A stretch of 64,000 nt of DNA from Ancylostoma caninum. Lineage: Eukaryota; Nematoda; Chromadorea; Rhabditida; Ancylostomatidae. Both the position numbers and the translations under genes were made by a program. Position 1 is the stretch's first letter. Each line of letters starts with the position of its first letter. This document shows positions 49,067-60,500 of this stretch, one piece after another. The notes below the pieces were generated by a model. The model was not told the DNA's origin. It saw only the letters and a list, made by a program, of their open reading frames with translations, and ran no database searches. The stretch is taken from NCBI GenBank assembly GCA_037903475.1, contig JBAJFG010000004.1, positions 1,178,001 to 1,242,000 of the forward strand. Reading direction: 5' to 3'.

Positions 49067-49820
49067 AGGCAGCACCCACGATGCCAAAATCTCGGGATGT
49101 GGCACAGTTAGAGTTGACCTCGTGCTCTGAACACGGTTACAATACTGAAAACAGTCAAAAGCTTCGAAATCACTGTTTTCTCAAACCTCTTAGCTCATCG
49201 CCTTCGAGCTGGTTGGGCCGAGTTGTGCGACCTATTCAATGTGGACCGATCTAAAAAAGTCGACACCGCTACCGCTTTTGTCAGCTTTTGATTTGGCGAA
49301 ATCGGTTTTTGGTTTCGTTTTGCAGCGTTTGTAAAGTTCATGGAAGGAAAAGAAATCTCAAAATCCTGGTCTGACTACTCAAAGTTCCGCATACACACAC
49401 CAACGAATTCTAAAACGATCGCAAAAGGATGGAAAAATTCGAGAATGAGACATCGGCGGAAGTCAGCCATGTAAGCAATTGACCAAGTAGATTTGTTGTA
49501 GAATGAGAAATAGAAAAATTTGTTGTGCTTACACATTTGAAAGAGTAAAGCTAAGGACTTACAAAAAGCTTTGTGATTAGAAGAAAAGAAACCAAATGGC
49601 CACCAAATCAGCTGGCAGCAACGCTCCGATGCAGCCACAACTCGATCGAACGACCCCACGCTGATCCCGCTGATCCATTATCTTGGACAATTGACTAATC
49701 ATATCATAGAAACGGTTGAGTTTTCCGTGTTACTACTTTCTTCGTCGAATTGCTTGCACTATTGTTAAGGTTCGAAAACGATCAAAACCTCAGACATGGA
49801 AATTCCAGTGGGTGGTGCCG
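49067..49820. mobile_element. TTAA-type element, copy C2, abutting C1
   Basis: Starts AGGCAGCACCCACGATGCC right after the TTAA shared with C1 and ends ...GGGTGGTGCCG followed by TTAA (49821-49824). The right end is diverged. Confidence 0.5.
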
Positions 49821-49824
49821 TTAA

Positions 49825-52800
49825 AAGAAACTTCCTGTCGCGTGAAGAGGATGAGGTTTGATGAACGCGACACACATAAATCTTCCCAATCCGTTTCCAA
49901 TTGTGGAAGTCCGTCAGAAATTGTTACAGTACCCCGGTAAAGCTGATAGCTCCCGTCAGTAGAGTTAAGAGAAGCTCCGAACTATGCGACACTACTAGCG
50001 AATGATACCGGACAGCTGAGTGCTGCGTTGAGCAGTATTTTGACTTCAATTCCTATTCACAGCGTATTCGTTAACCTGCTCATAAGTAAATAAGAGCTTC
50101 TGGCCAGGGAAGCAGCTCGAAGTAAATGTGTCCCTTTTCTACGCGTTGTCCCTCCTCCTCCCTTCCTAAGGAGCATTTTCACAAGTGCGGCTATAAACAT
50201 TTTTAAAATTTATTCCAGTGAATCATTTACGAGTTGCACTCATGTTGGACTAGTAAATACATGGCACGGAAAAAGTACAAGTACGTGTGTCAGCAGTAAC
50301 TTAGAATTCGTGAGATGAGTAAGTGAAGGAGAGGGCTATGAAGTGGAAGAGAATGAAAAAAAAACAACGTTGCGAAGAGAAAATGACATGCAGAAAGGGC
50401 TAAACCGCCTACCGTTGTTTTGTAGGACTTCGGTGGGAAGATTCTGCTCGAATTTTCTAGAAACAGGTGGATAGCCGCCAGTTTCCAGAATTCCATTTCC
50501 ATTAACGTCGGCATAGATTTTTTAGCCAGTTCTCTTAGTACGCCATGTATCGGTTCTTTATTTATACAGTGTACACGTTTTCTTTGGTTAGGCACACCTA
50601 GTTGGTGTACTATTAAATAAAAAAATAGTAAGTAAGTCAGATTTCCTATGACATATAAGTTTCCAGCCAGCTAGCATTCCTTCCCGAGAAAATAAAAATC
50701 AGATTTCCATTTCGTGTCAGCGAACGTGGTTCAAGGTATACTGAAGTATTCTTCTAGTTTCTCTTCTACTGGATAAAAAGCACGGAGTATTGGGAAACTT
50801 CTATTAATGGGACTGGTAAGGATTCAGCAAAACAAAAAACCCCTAAACTAAAAAAAATGATCCACTCCTCCCCTTTCTTGGAAAAAGAAGTGGGTGCTGT
50901 AGTATATATCTTCCCCTGTTAAGGAAAACCACTCAGGATTATCGTTCTATGCGCAAAAGAAAAAAACTCTTTCATTCCTCTCGAGGTCTTTGTGTAAAAG
51001 AGAAATGAGTTGTTGAACTAGGGGGTTTCAATGTGGAGCTTTTCCCAGAGTATTCACTTGATTCAGATCGGGTTAAGTAAAATGTAAGGCTTCACTAGAC
51101 TTTACAAAAAAAACCCCCAGAAAAACACGAGCTTCTTCAGCTTCGTACCCAGTCTACGCGAGTTCCTGAAGCGCAGACAGCGAAATAGGGGTGTGGTCAC
51201 TGTTACGGTGCTGCTGTGATTGGCTGTGCGCGCCTAAACGAGTGCAGAACTGCCATGAGAGTCGAGCGGTGCGGAATAGTGATGTCAGAAACGAAACAGA
51301 AATGAGAAATTGGGAAAACTCATTTCCTGCAACGCAAAAGTATAGGTGCACTTCTACGAAAGATTTATGTTCACTCATTAGTTTATTACTGGGATATTCA
51401 TTAAGCAATTTACTGTCACCTTGAGAGAAAAATACAAGAGATATAAGGAGTTCGTGTTATTTTCCCTTGCTTAATATGTGCAGGAAGGAAAAGCAACAGA
51501 AGAACCATTCATCGGAGTGTTCGATGGGTTTCAACGGTGTACATGTGACAATTGCAACTGTAGGGAGTGGACGTGCAGGGATCGAATGAGCAACGCCTCA
51601 ACGGAAGTAAATAAACAGTCATACTGTGCAATTGAACAACAAGTGCACTTTAAATGCCTGCAATACCCGTTAATTCCCTCCACAGCACGTACATATGGAC
51701 TTTGAATGCCACTTCAATCACTCTTTCAAACATTAAATTCCGGATATAGCTCGGAACTCAGCTCCCTCTCTGAGAGAGAATCAGTGTCTCTAAAACATAC
51801 TCAAACCATCGAGAAGATTCGAAAGCAGCTGCTTGAATAAGCCTATTTTTTTTTCGTGGCCCTCTTGTCGATTTTATGATCTGTAGGGACTTCTATAAGA
51901 CTATTCATATGAAGAAGGAAAAATAGGAGAACAGTGTGGCTTTTGAAACTCGGAAGTCAAATTCTTGAAAAGGCTATCCAAGTAAGACAGACATGGTTAG
52001 CGCAATTCCTTGACCAATATCTAAATAGGCTGCGTAGTGTTGAGATTACCAGAGGTGGCGTTCATGAAACGTTGTTATACAAAGCGAAGAACATAGTGAT
52101 GAACAAAGTTGCAGTGGAGATTTCTAAGGCAAGGTTGCTAGTGCTACAAAAAGGCCTTCCAAAGAACGACAGCCTGCCATAAAGCAGAAATGTCACTAGA
52201 AAACCAGGAAAATTTGTAGGAACAGGTCAATTGTCACAGGGGCGACTCATTGCAACTATGTATGTTACCTTCGTAAAATTAAAACCAGTGGCAGATCACA
52301 ATTCTGCTTTAATATAACAGGCTTGAACTGAGCTGATTAACAACAATTCCTTGCAATTTCCAATCGTTTACTAAAATCCTTGACAACTACCTCAAGTAAT
52401 GTTTACGTTCTATGTAGACAGTTGCGTATATGAATGTACATGTACATTTATGTCATTAAATTCATGATTGCAAGTACATCTCTGTATGGATAGCAAGTAG
52501 TAAATAAATAAATAAACAAATAAATAAATAAATAAATAAACCTGATCACATGTGCCCTTCAAGAAACCAACAAAATAGTGAATTTTATTTGAATTTCCCA
52601 TCAAGAAATCGACAACAGCATATTATGCTGCAATTCTTCCCTATAAGGAAATCACCTGTCATTAGGAGCCGTTCACAGATTCATCTGCTCAATCTCCCTC
52701 ATAGATAAGCCAACCCACATGTCAACGGGAGCAGTGCAAACACTTCTTCTGACGGACATACCAAAGCCACCACCCATGGATGGGCTTGCCGGACACGCCT

Positions 52801-53981
52801 CGTCACCCTCGTATGCATTACATTTCACACGCATTAGAAGCTCCAGCTGTTTTTCATGCTGTAATTGGGAATAGTTCCACTGCAAGTGGCTAAACTCGAG
52901 CAACAGTGCGGTTCTATTGTCACCTAAGCTCGGCCAAGGGATGTGTGGTTACCCGCGTTAACGCAATGGAGTCATGAAGCAGTTGGAAAGTGCCTTCTGC
53001 AAAGCTCTCGTGATTAATTTCGTTCGCAGGGACAGCATGTATTTGGGGCCATTACGAGCACATTATGGGCAGCATCAGGATGCGCCAAAATGAGGTTTTT
53101 TCAAGGGATCCTTCATGCGGCATCGTTGACCGCGTACGATTCGAAGCATCAGAGGAAAAGGACGCCTTAAAAGGGAATTCTTTTGTGATTCAGTGATGTT
53201 TCCACATTTTTTGTTTCGTTCTGGTATGGGTAACAAAGGAAGGTTTACCAAGCCTTGCTTATAAAGGACTTCGGGCGAGGAGTAGTGCTAGCCTTTGCAG
53301 CACAGCAAGAGCAGTAATGGATGTAACACAGGTTGGTTCCTCGTCTTCAACCTCATTTTGTGTCTGATCACGCACTCCTGGGCCTTTTCATCAGTGCCGT
53401 GAATTTGTTTCGGATCATTTCAATACATCCTTCTTCCATCTTTCAAGGCCGGGGTAGCTAATTATGATTCTACTAGCCCCTCCCACTATTTTCACAACTA
53501 GAGGAGGCGATGAGCTCATAAAGGGCTATGATCTCCTCTGCTGCCACATGCATGCTCCAGCAGTGACGTGGCTGCCAATGATCTGCTATCCTATAGCCGG
53601 CGGATGTGAGCTGGCATGCAAACATCTCCTAAAGCCTTGTGGTGAGTATTGGAATTCATCTCACCGCCATGACACTTTACCACGGGCCTCGGAACAGTTT
53701 TCTTCTGAAAAAATATGATCATCCCATGCAAACAGGATTTCTTCAGCGTCAGAAATTGTGATTCTTGTGAATATTTGAATATCCTAACCAGAAAAGCGCT
53801 GATTTCAAGCTCTTCCACGTACATCGACAGACCTCCATCGATGGCTGGGAGTTTTTGGATTTGGAGCGATCGAAAAAAAGCTCCGTGCTGAAGGAGTTGA
53901 ACTTTTTCGAAATAAAAAGGGAAAACTGGAGAAACATGGAGGGAGACAGTCATTTTAAATTAGGACACTAATCCAAAAAGC
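49825..53981. other. No firm gene; scattered weak coding signals
   Basis: 51484-51536 (+): acceptor GTGCAG, EGKATEEPFIGVFDGFQ, GT donor. GVFDG recalls PP2C-type phosphatases, but the exon is too short to trust. 52850-52690 (-) and 53500-53641 (+, donor TGTG|GTGAGT) are open, unassigned frames. 52500-52541 is an (AAAT)n microsatellite. The rest shows nothing. Confidence 0.25.
52500..52541. repeat. (TAAA)n microsatellite
   Basis: About ten units of TAAA with one AAAC variant. Confidence 0.85.
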
Positions 53982-53985
53982 TTAA

Positions 53986-54401
53986 AGGCAATGTGTCACT
54001 CCGTTTCGTGGGCTGAAAATACCAGCAGGCTCTCGACCTCCTCGTCACGCTAGACCCAATGATGTACGTCAAAGCTCATAAAAATGACGAAAACTCCGTT
54101 TTCGGAGGGTCCGAAAGTGCAGTTCACGGACCACCTGGGCGGAGCGGTCCGTGAATGTGCTAGCTGCCCGCCACGTCTGCAGTGTTGGCCAACACGTCTG
54201 GACGTGTCCTATCGATGAGATCAATAGCTTCACGCGTCCACTCTGCTCGATCAACTGTTACAAATCCCGTCTCGAAAAACGTTAAAAGTAGGGTTTAAAG
54301 ACCTTTTTGTAACATTTTAGGTATATCGTTGGATTCAGCGTGTCGAGGAGATTCAGAATCTGGTAAAAGCTCAGACACGAAAACAAGGTGACACATTGCC
54401 T
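53986..54401. mobile_element. TTAA-flanked MITE, copy B
   Basis: 416 bp, one base shorter than copy A and clearly the same element, with TTAA on both sides (53982-53985; 54402-54405). Substitutions are scattered over the full length. Confidence 0.8.
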
Positions 54402-54525
54402 TTAATAGCTTTAATAGAAGCTTATGGGATTTATTATACAACACGGAGGCCACAGTGACAGTCCTTGGGGTGTTCAAGCATGGAGCCACGCGAGTGTGTT
54501 GTATTTCTATGGCATCAGGGATTAA

Positions 54526-54998
54526 AGGCAGCAGGAGCTGAAATCCTCGACTCCGAGCTGAGCTGTGGGTGATGAAGTACAAACTCAGCACATCATAAAT
54601 GTGAAACGAACACAGACAATGATGGCTTACCTGCAGAGGAAATGGAACATTCGTCGCGAACACGCCTGGCCGTGTTCGCGCGCGGACGAGTTTTCCCCGG
54701 CGCAAAAGCCATTGCAGTGCGTGGTTTGGCGCAAAGGGAAAACGAAATGCATTCAATTCACAGGGTTTCATGGCGGGACTCGGCCAAAACCACGCGCCGC
54801 AATGGATTTCGCGTCGGGGAAAACTCGTCCGCGCACGAACACGGCCAGGCGTGTTCGCGACGAATGTTCCATTTTCTCTGCAAGTAAGCCATCATTGTTT
54901 GGCATTGTTTGTGTTCGTTTCACATTTATGATGTGCCGAGTCTGTATTTCACCGTCCGCAGCTCAGCTCAGAGTCGAGAATTTCAGCTCCTGCTGCCT
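54526..54998. mobile_element. TTAA-flanked foldback with arms over 200 bp
   Basis: 473 bp between two TTAA sites. Ends AGGCAGCAGGAGCTGAAA are inverted. The arms run inward almost to the centre (CGCGAACACGCCTGGCCGTGTTCG, GAGTTTTCCCCG), so the whole element is a giant hairpin with a loop near 54740-54790. The open frames on both strands here are symmetry artefacts. Confidence 0.85.
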
Positions 54999-55373
54999 TT
55001 AAGTGCATCACTTACTAATCTACGCTGTGCTTCTCTTCAGGTGACGAGGTTTCTGTGGAATTCCGACTTCTTCAAGGGTGAGTGGTCTTGAAAAGGAACA
55101 AATACCATGGAATTCGGCTTGCAGTTGCACTTGGACCGATTACCCAGGAATTTATTTGAATACACTCAGTGGTGTTCCAACAAAGAAAGCCAAGTTACCT
55201 CATGATTTCCGCTACGAAACACGAACGACATTTGTGTGCTCACAATACTGGACGGAATAACACTGTCCTTTTACTACGGTGGGTGAAAGATTTCCCCTTC
55301 CGAAATCCTAATCCCAGAGCCCGAGCGCGTCTTGCTAAGCCTAGAGCAACCAGGGCTAGGCCGACCCACTTAA

Positions 55374-55931
55374 AGGCAGTGTGCAGGCAGAATCTTTACT
55401 ATTAGCACCCAAGGCGGATCCAGTGCCCACACCGCTCCTTCAATGATTTCCTGAAAACAGATCAAATCTTCTTTGAGATGGTCAAGACATGCTCCACTGT
55501 CTGACAGTCTGGTCCCTCTCCATTCCCTTATGCTCGCGATGGCACTCTTCCCAACATGGTTGAACACGTATTCTTGAATTTTACACGTATCTCAATCGAT
55601 AATAGTCAGGAATTTCGACCAGAAATTCCAAAAAAAAGTGGTTAGTGGAGAAGATACTAACGAGAAAAGAAAGGACAGTGTTTTTGAGACATATTGTATA
55701 TTGTACGCCATGGTTAGCAAGAACTGGCTGGTTTTTCCTAAAAACGAAAGCCTCATAGCCTTCTCTTCAGTTTTCACCAGACAACTCGTCCACATCGTAA
55801 CTTCCAACTTTCTAAAAATCGCGAATTTCAAGGTTTCTATGACTAAAACCTATACAGTTGCAATCAGCTCGTCGAGAAAAGTAAGAGGATGCCGGATTTG
55901 AAGTATCGAAATTTTTGCCTGGTCACTGCCT
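55374..55931. mobile_element. TTAA-flanked element, copy D
   Basis: 558 bp, TTAA at 55370-55373 and 55932-55935, ends AGGCAGTG...CACTGCCT. The short inverted ends only match the family tip. No transposase. Confidence 0.65.
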
Positions 55932-55939
55932 TTAAGCCA

Positions 55940-57571
55940 AGAAGAACGAATTTCCACGCAAATACTTCAATAAATTCGTTAGTTACCTTACAGCATTTAA
56001 ATGGACTTAGCGCGCATAGTTGTGCAGATCTCTCAGTAAGTACCAACTATGACATTCTAGAGGATGAATTGGATTTGGAGGAGAGCTAATCTGTGGTGGA
56101 GGCAACCGAGACAGATGCATTGCACAGATATGTACATAGAAAACAGATAAAATTAGTTTAGCTGCTTGCGACATAGGAATCTCTCCATGTTCAAGCAATC
56201 CATGGGGAATGAAGAACCGCAAATCACGGAAATTCGATGGAATTTTCGAACCGTTGAAATAGTGCTTTTTGTGGTTGTACAACACACGAATCGTATGTGA
56301 AAATACTTTTAGAGTAGCAACAACCGAGCAGTTCCACCTAAAACTTCAAATTCTGGCAAAACTAGAGGATTGACGATGGACGGGCAGGGTTGGTCCTACC
56401 CCGTCTCATTGCCAACCTTATGTATGTCAATAGAAGGGTTTTCTACTTTTCGGAAGATCGATAAGCTGCGGAAGCTTGTTTCCATCAAGTTTATTAATAG
56501 GAAAGGGTTATTTTCATTTATTTGTTTGTCTATTCATCCAGTATGCAGAGCATGGTGTGCCAGGAAAAACACGGCTTATTGAGCACAGCATGGATATTCC
56601 TAGTGGCGCCAACCAAGAAAAGATGTAAGACTAGTGCGTAGAGATACTGCATCCTTGTAAAGGTAATGACTATCATGAACTGAGCTAACTACATAGTAAC
56701 CTTGCAAAGAAATAAGGGTAAACGATGCGATTAAAAAGAGTATCAGATGTACGCTTAGGTTTCAGCAACGTAACCTTCTTGTTTTAAGCAGGAAAGTTAG
56801 CAGTGGCTCGAAAAAAATCGTGAAGCTTTACTTAGAAGCAAGCACCAACGCTTATACGACGACGTTCTCCGGATGAAGAGACAAAGCAGTTGCTGGAGGT
56901 ACAGAAACGCTCGAAATTTTCGCACACATCCGATGGATGTCGCATAGGGGATGCGGTGGAAAGGTCCAATTTAGAGAGGCGGACCAGATGTGTTTGCATA
57001 TCCGAGAACTGGATGGAAAGAACGTATAAGACAGCAAGTGTCCATGGCAAAATGGACCACACGAGGGAAGAAATTTTATTTTCTGGTCAATTATGACCTC
57101 AGTGAGCGTCATCGCAGTCATCATGAGGTTTTGAAGAGAAACGACGGAACCAAGGAAAAAGAAAAAAGGGCAAAACTACAAAACGCGACCCCCCCTCTTT
57201 GCGCACAACCAGCAGTAACCAATGACAGCCAGTGAGCAATGAATCGAGTTTGGCTGGAATTAATCAAGTGCAACGAACTTTTTGCGCTCCCTGGCTGGTA
57301 GACACCGACAGTGGACTGCACTTACCCTGCAACGAGCGCTGTTGGTGGTTCCAGCACAGAGGAACATTTGCATGCGAACAGGAATGCACGACATTTCCGC
57401 GTATTGCACAGAAGAATTTATTCATTGTTTTTCCTCAACGAATGCCTGCTCCGCTAATAAGAAAGTGCACGCAGTTCTGCAGCATTTGCCCCTCGGATTA
57501 ATTAAAATCCAGGAATCCAGGGTAAGAAAGCTGACACCCCGATACTGCCCTGGGGGAAACCAAGAACTCAC
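55940..57571. other. No gene recognised
   Basis: Open + frames at 56890-57235 are basic and lack splice support. The + frame 57232-57501 has seven Cys (HLPCNERCWWFQ, CEQECTTF) but lies opposite an intron of the - strand gene and has no clear acceptor. Confidence 0.3.
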
Positions 57572-60500
57572 CTGGGGAACGAATCGAATCCATGTTGGCA
57601 TACGACGTGCAGAGCGCCTTCGCTGGCGAAGCGTTCCCGGACCTCGTTCCACGGCCTCACGTCGCCTAGGTACAGCTGCTCCAGAAGCGAAAGAGGACGC
57701 TGAAACGCACAAAAAGGGATTTGTGGGTTTTGCTTTGGGCGTAGAGGGGACATCCTCGCAGGAGTTATTCAACACACTGATCATGAATCTGACAACTAAT
57801 CTATAGAACAACTCGCACGCATATCAACTGCGCACTAAAGCTCGTTATTGCAACGAATTAGTGGGCCAACGGGTTAACGCATTAATTAATGCATCACGTT
57901 TGACGAACATTCCTTCAACAACGCAGCGGAATAACTGATTGAGAAATACAGCGCGTTCCAAAAATGTAAGACCCCCCCCCCCCCCAGATTCGGCGTTTTT
58001 GCGCTTCACGATGCCCTGTGACGATGAATGCTACCATCGAATTCTCCTCACTGTAGTTTCATACTGCCAAGACCGAATATGATTTAAAAAAATTCTGTGG
58101 ATTTCCTACGTCTTGGGCATTTCGAAAATATAAGACCACCTTGCCAATGATATGGTGATCGTTGAAGTAGCACAAGAATTCTTGGATGAACACGCCAGAG
58201 ATTGTCTCTAATTTGTGTATCACTGTGCTGCATTTTCACATTGTCACTCTAATGAAGCATTCTGCAGCATTTTCGCATTTCAGGGACCAGGTCATAGCCA
58301 TTAGCTTATCATCGGTCAGAGCTCACGTCCCTCTCTCATGGTCATGGGGTTTTATTTGAAGGCAAGGACAGCATCCGAATCTAATCCGGACCATATACAT
58401 CGACGTGTGAGCGGTTCAAAGCTGTTTCAGAGGGAATTATCGAACTACACCTCATCCAGAAATTGAGCATGTTTAGCTCTAGAGTTGTCTGCATCAACAC
58501 GTACCCTCTAAGAAGTTCTAGAAAACAGCATTAGCAGAGAAACAACAGAGATGATCACTCAACTCCTAGAGCACCGTGAAGCTGCTAAGCTACAATTCGA
58601 TGCCGAAAACACGACAAGTGATTACAGCAAACTGAGGGCAAACAGCAAACAATGCTCACGAGTTCTCATTCTCATCCAGGTTGCTTTTCTGTAGGAGAAC
58701 ATGCTCAATCCTGATGGCTTCAACTGCTCAAAGCGTAAATGATTTTTGTGAGGAATTACCTTCGTTGTGTGGTCCGTACTCTGGCTGATGGAACTATGTA
58801 GATGCAGATCCCTCACTACGAAAGGGACAAAACCCCATGCCCTGTTCACGTTCCATGTGGGCGAAGCAGGAGAAGTTATTAGAAGGTGTTAGCAACGCAT
58901 TCTACATCGTGGGTGGGCGCTCATTTTAGCGAGATGTTCATATCACGCCATGACAATGCTGCAACCCGTGAGTGTCCGTCCACAACGGTACAGTTTCGGC
59001 CATATGAACTCAACATTTTCGAGCTCCCATATAGCAAATCGCATCCAAACTCCATAAAAAAAACCGTCAGTGTCCATATTTTGAGAGATCTGCGGGAAAA
59101 ATTGTCAACTTATGATCATTGAAGGGTTAGAAAGGCCATCTCGTCGGGGAGGAAGGAGATGAGCGCAACCGTTCCACGTGATATACGTAATTCAAGGCAT
59201 GACTTGTAGTCTATTTGATGCAACTACCTGTAAATGAAGAACTTCTGAGCCTCCAATCTGGTGTTATTTTTAATAAGTCTTTATTTTTTTAGGAAGTGGT
59301 CTTATTTTTTAGAATTGGAGAAAAATTTATAGGAATCTTTAAAAATCACACTCATTTATGAGAGTCTCGTACCACAGATAAGTAGTTCGATGAAAAGAAT
59401 ATAATGGTGGCAATCATTAGGTCAGCAGATTACCAGAATGCGTAAAAAAGCTGACTGAATTTGATAGTGGTCTTATATTTTGAAAAGCACTGTGTTGCAG
59501 ATTTTCGCAAAGCAGGGCCCGTCTATGTTCGCGCAATGTGGAGCTCTAAATATGTGAAGGCAATGCCGTCTGCGATTGGCCAGTTCATCCGGTCGACCAA
59601 TCGCAGAGCTCGACAGCACCACTTTTGCTGAGTATACATGGTCTCCTAACAATAATTGTGTAATAATGGATCCACAGTCCTACTATTTAGGATCAAGCGC
59701 TATGACCAGAGTTTCCGCAGCAACTAACCTGGTTGAGATGAGTAAGTGATTGGGCAAGCGGCGAGGCGGTTCTGAGCAAATCACTGGACATTTGACTATA
59801 AGGCAGCGAAACAGCTGGAAATCAGGTACATAGAGGTCAGCGGCACATGGAAAATCTAGGGATTGAAGACTGACTGTGCAAATGGTCGATGAGGCGGGCG
59901 TCGGCGATGTTGTCGAAGAGAGCGCCCTCGGAAAACGCGTAGACTACGTCCACGAAGCGATCCAAGGAGCAGGAGTACAGCGAAGCGGCGGCGTAGCGGT
60001 GGAAGCCGACTCGTTCACAGCTGGAGTCGAGCTGAAACTAGTGGTTCAGCAGATTTGCTTCAGTTCAGTTATTTGTTTATTTGTTGGTTCAATTGTTTGT
60101 TTCATTGATGATTTCTTTTTTTTTATTAATGATTTTTATTATTTTATCAATTATATTTTCATTATATTACTTTCATTTTTCATTAATGATTTCTTTACTA
60201 AGACACTCTAAGTAGTGTAATGAAGAGGAACAAAAAAAGCAATATGAGAGACCAATACACTGTTTTTTTTTGTTTTTTTTTTACGTATTTAGATCTGTCA
60301 AGCGTAAGGGGTGCATCAACTGCTGCCTGCACCTCAACAACCCTTCACCCTTGGAAATACTCAGCTGACGGCTTACGATCATTTCAAAATATTTCTAGTC
60401 ATATCTGGATCATTGCTATTAAATAAACACAAAATCGATAAACACGTGTACTGGTATTTGATTGCCAGAAACGTTACGTCCAAAATCTCTTTGCTTTTGC

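Noticed and set aside
50440..50530. EF-hand-like stretch YADVNGNGILE on - strand
   Set aside because: Preceded by a stop with no acceptor between, so it cannot be an exon as read.
51484..51536. PP2C phosphatase exon (GVFDG)
   Set aside because: Only 17 codons, no neighbouring exon with phosphatase motifs; kept only as a note.
54565..55002. 145-codon open frame and mirror frames on the other strand
   Set aside because: They arise from the long inverted arms of a TTAA element.
57282..57806. 174-codon open frame on + strand
   Set aside because: Covers the real exon 57699-57572 of the - strand gene, which has perfect splice sites.
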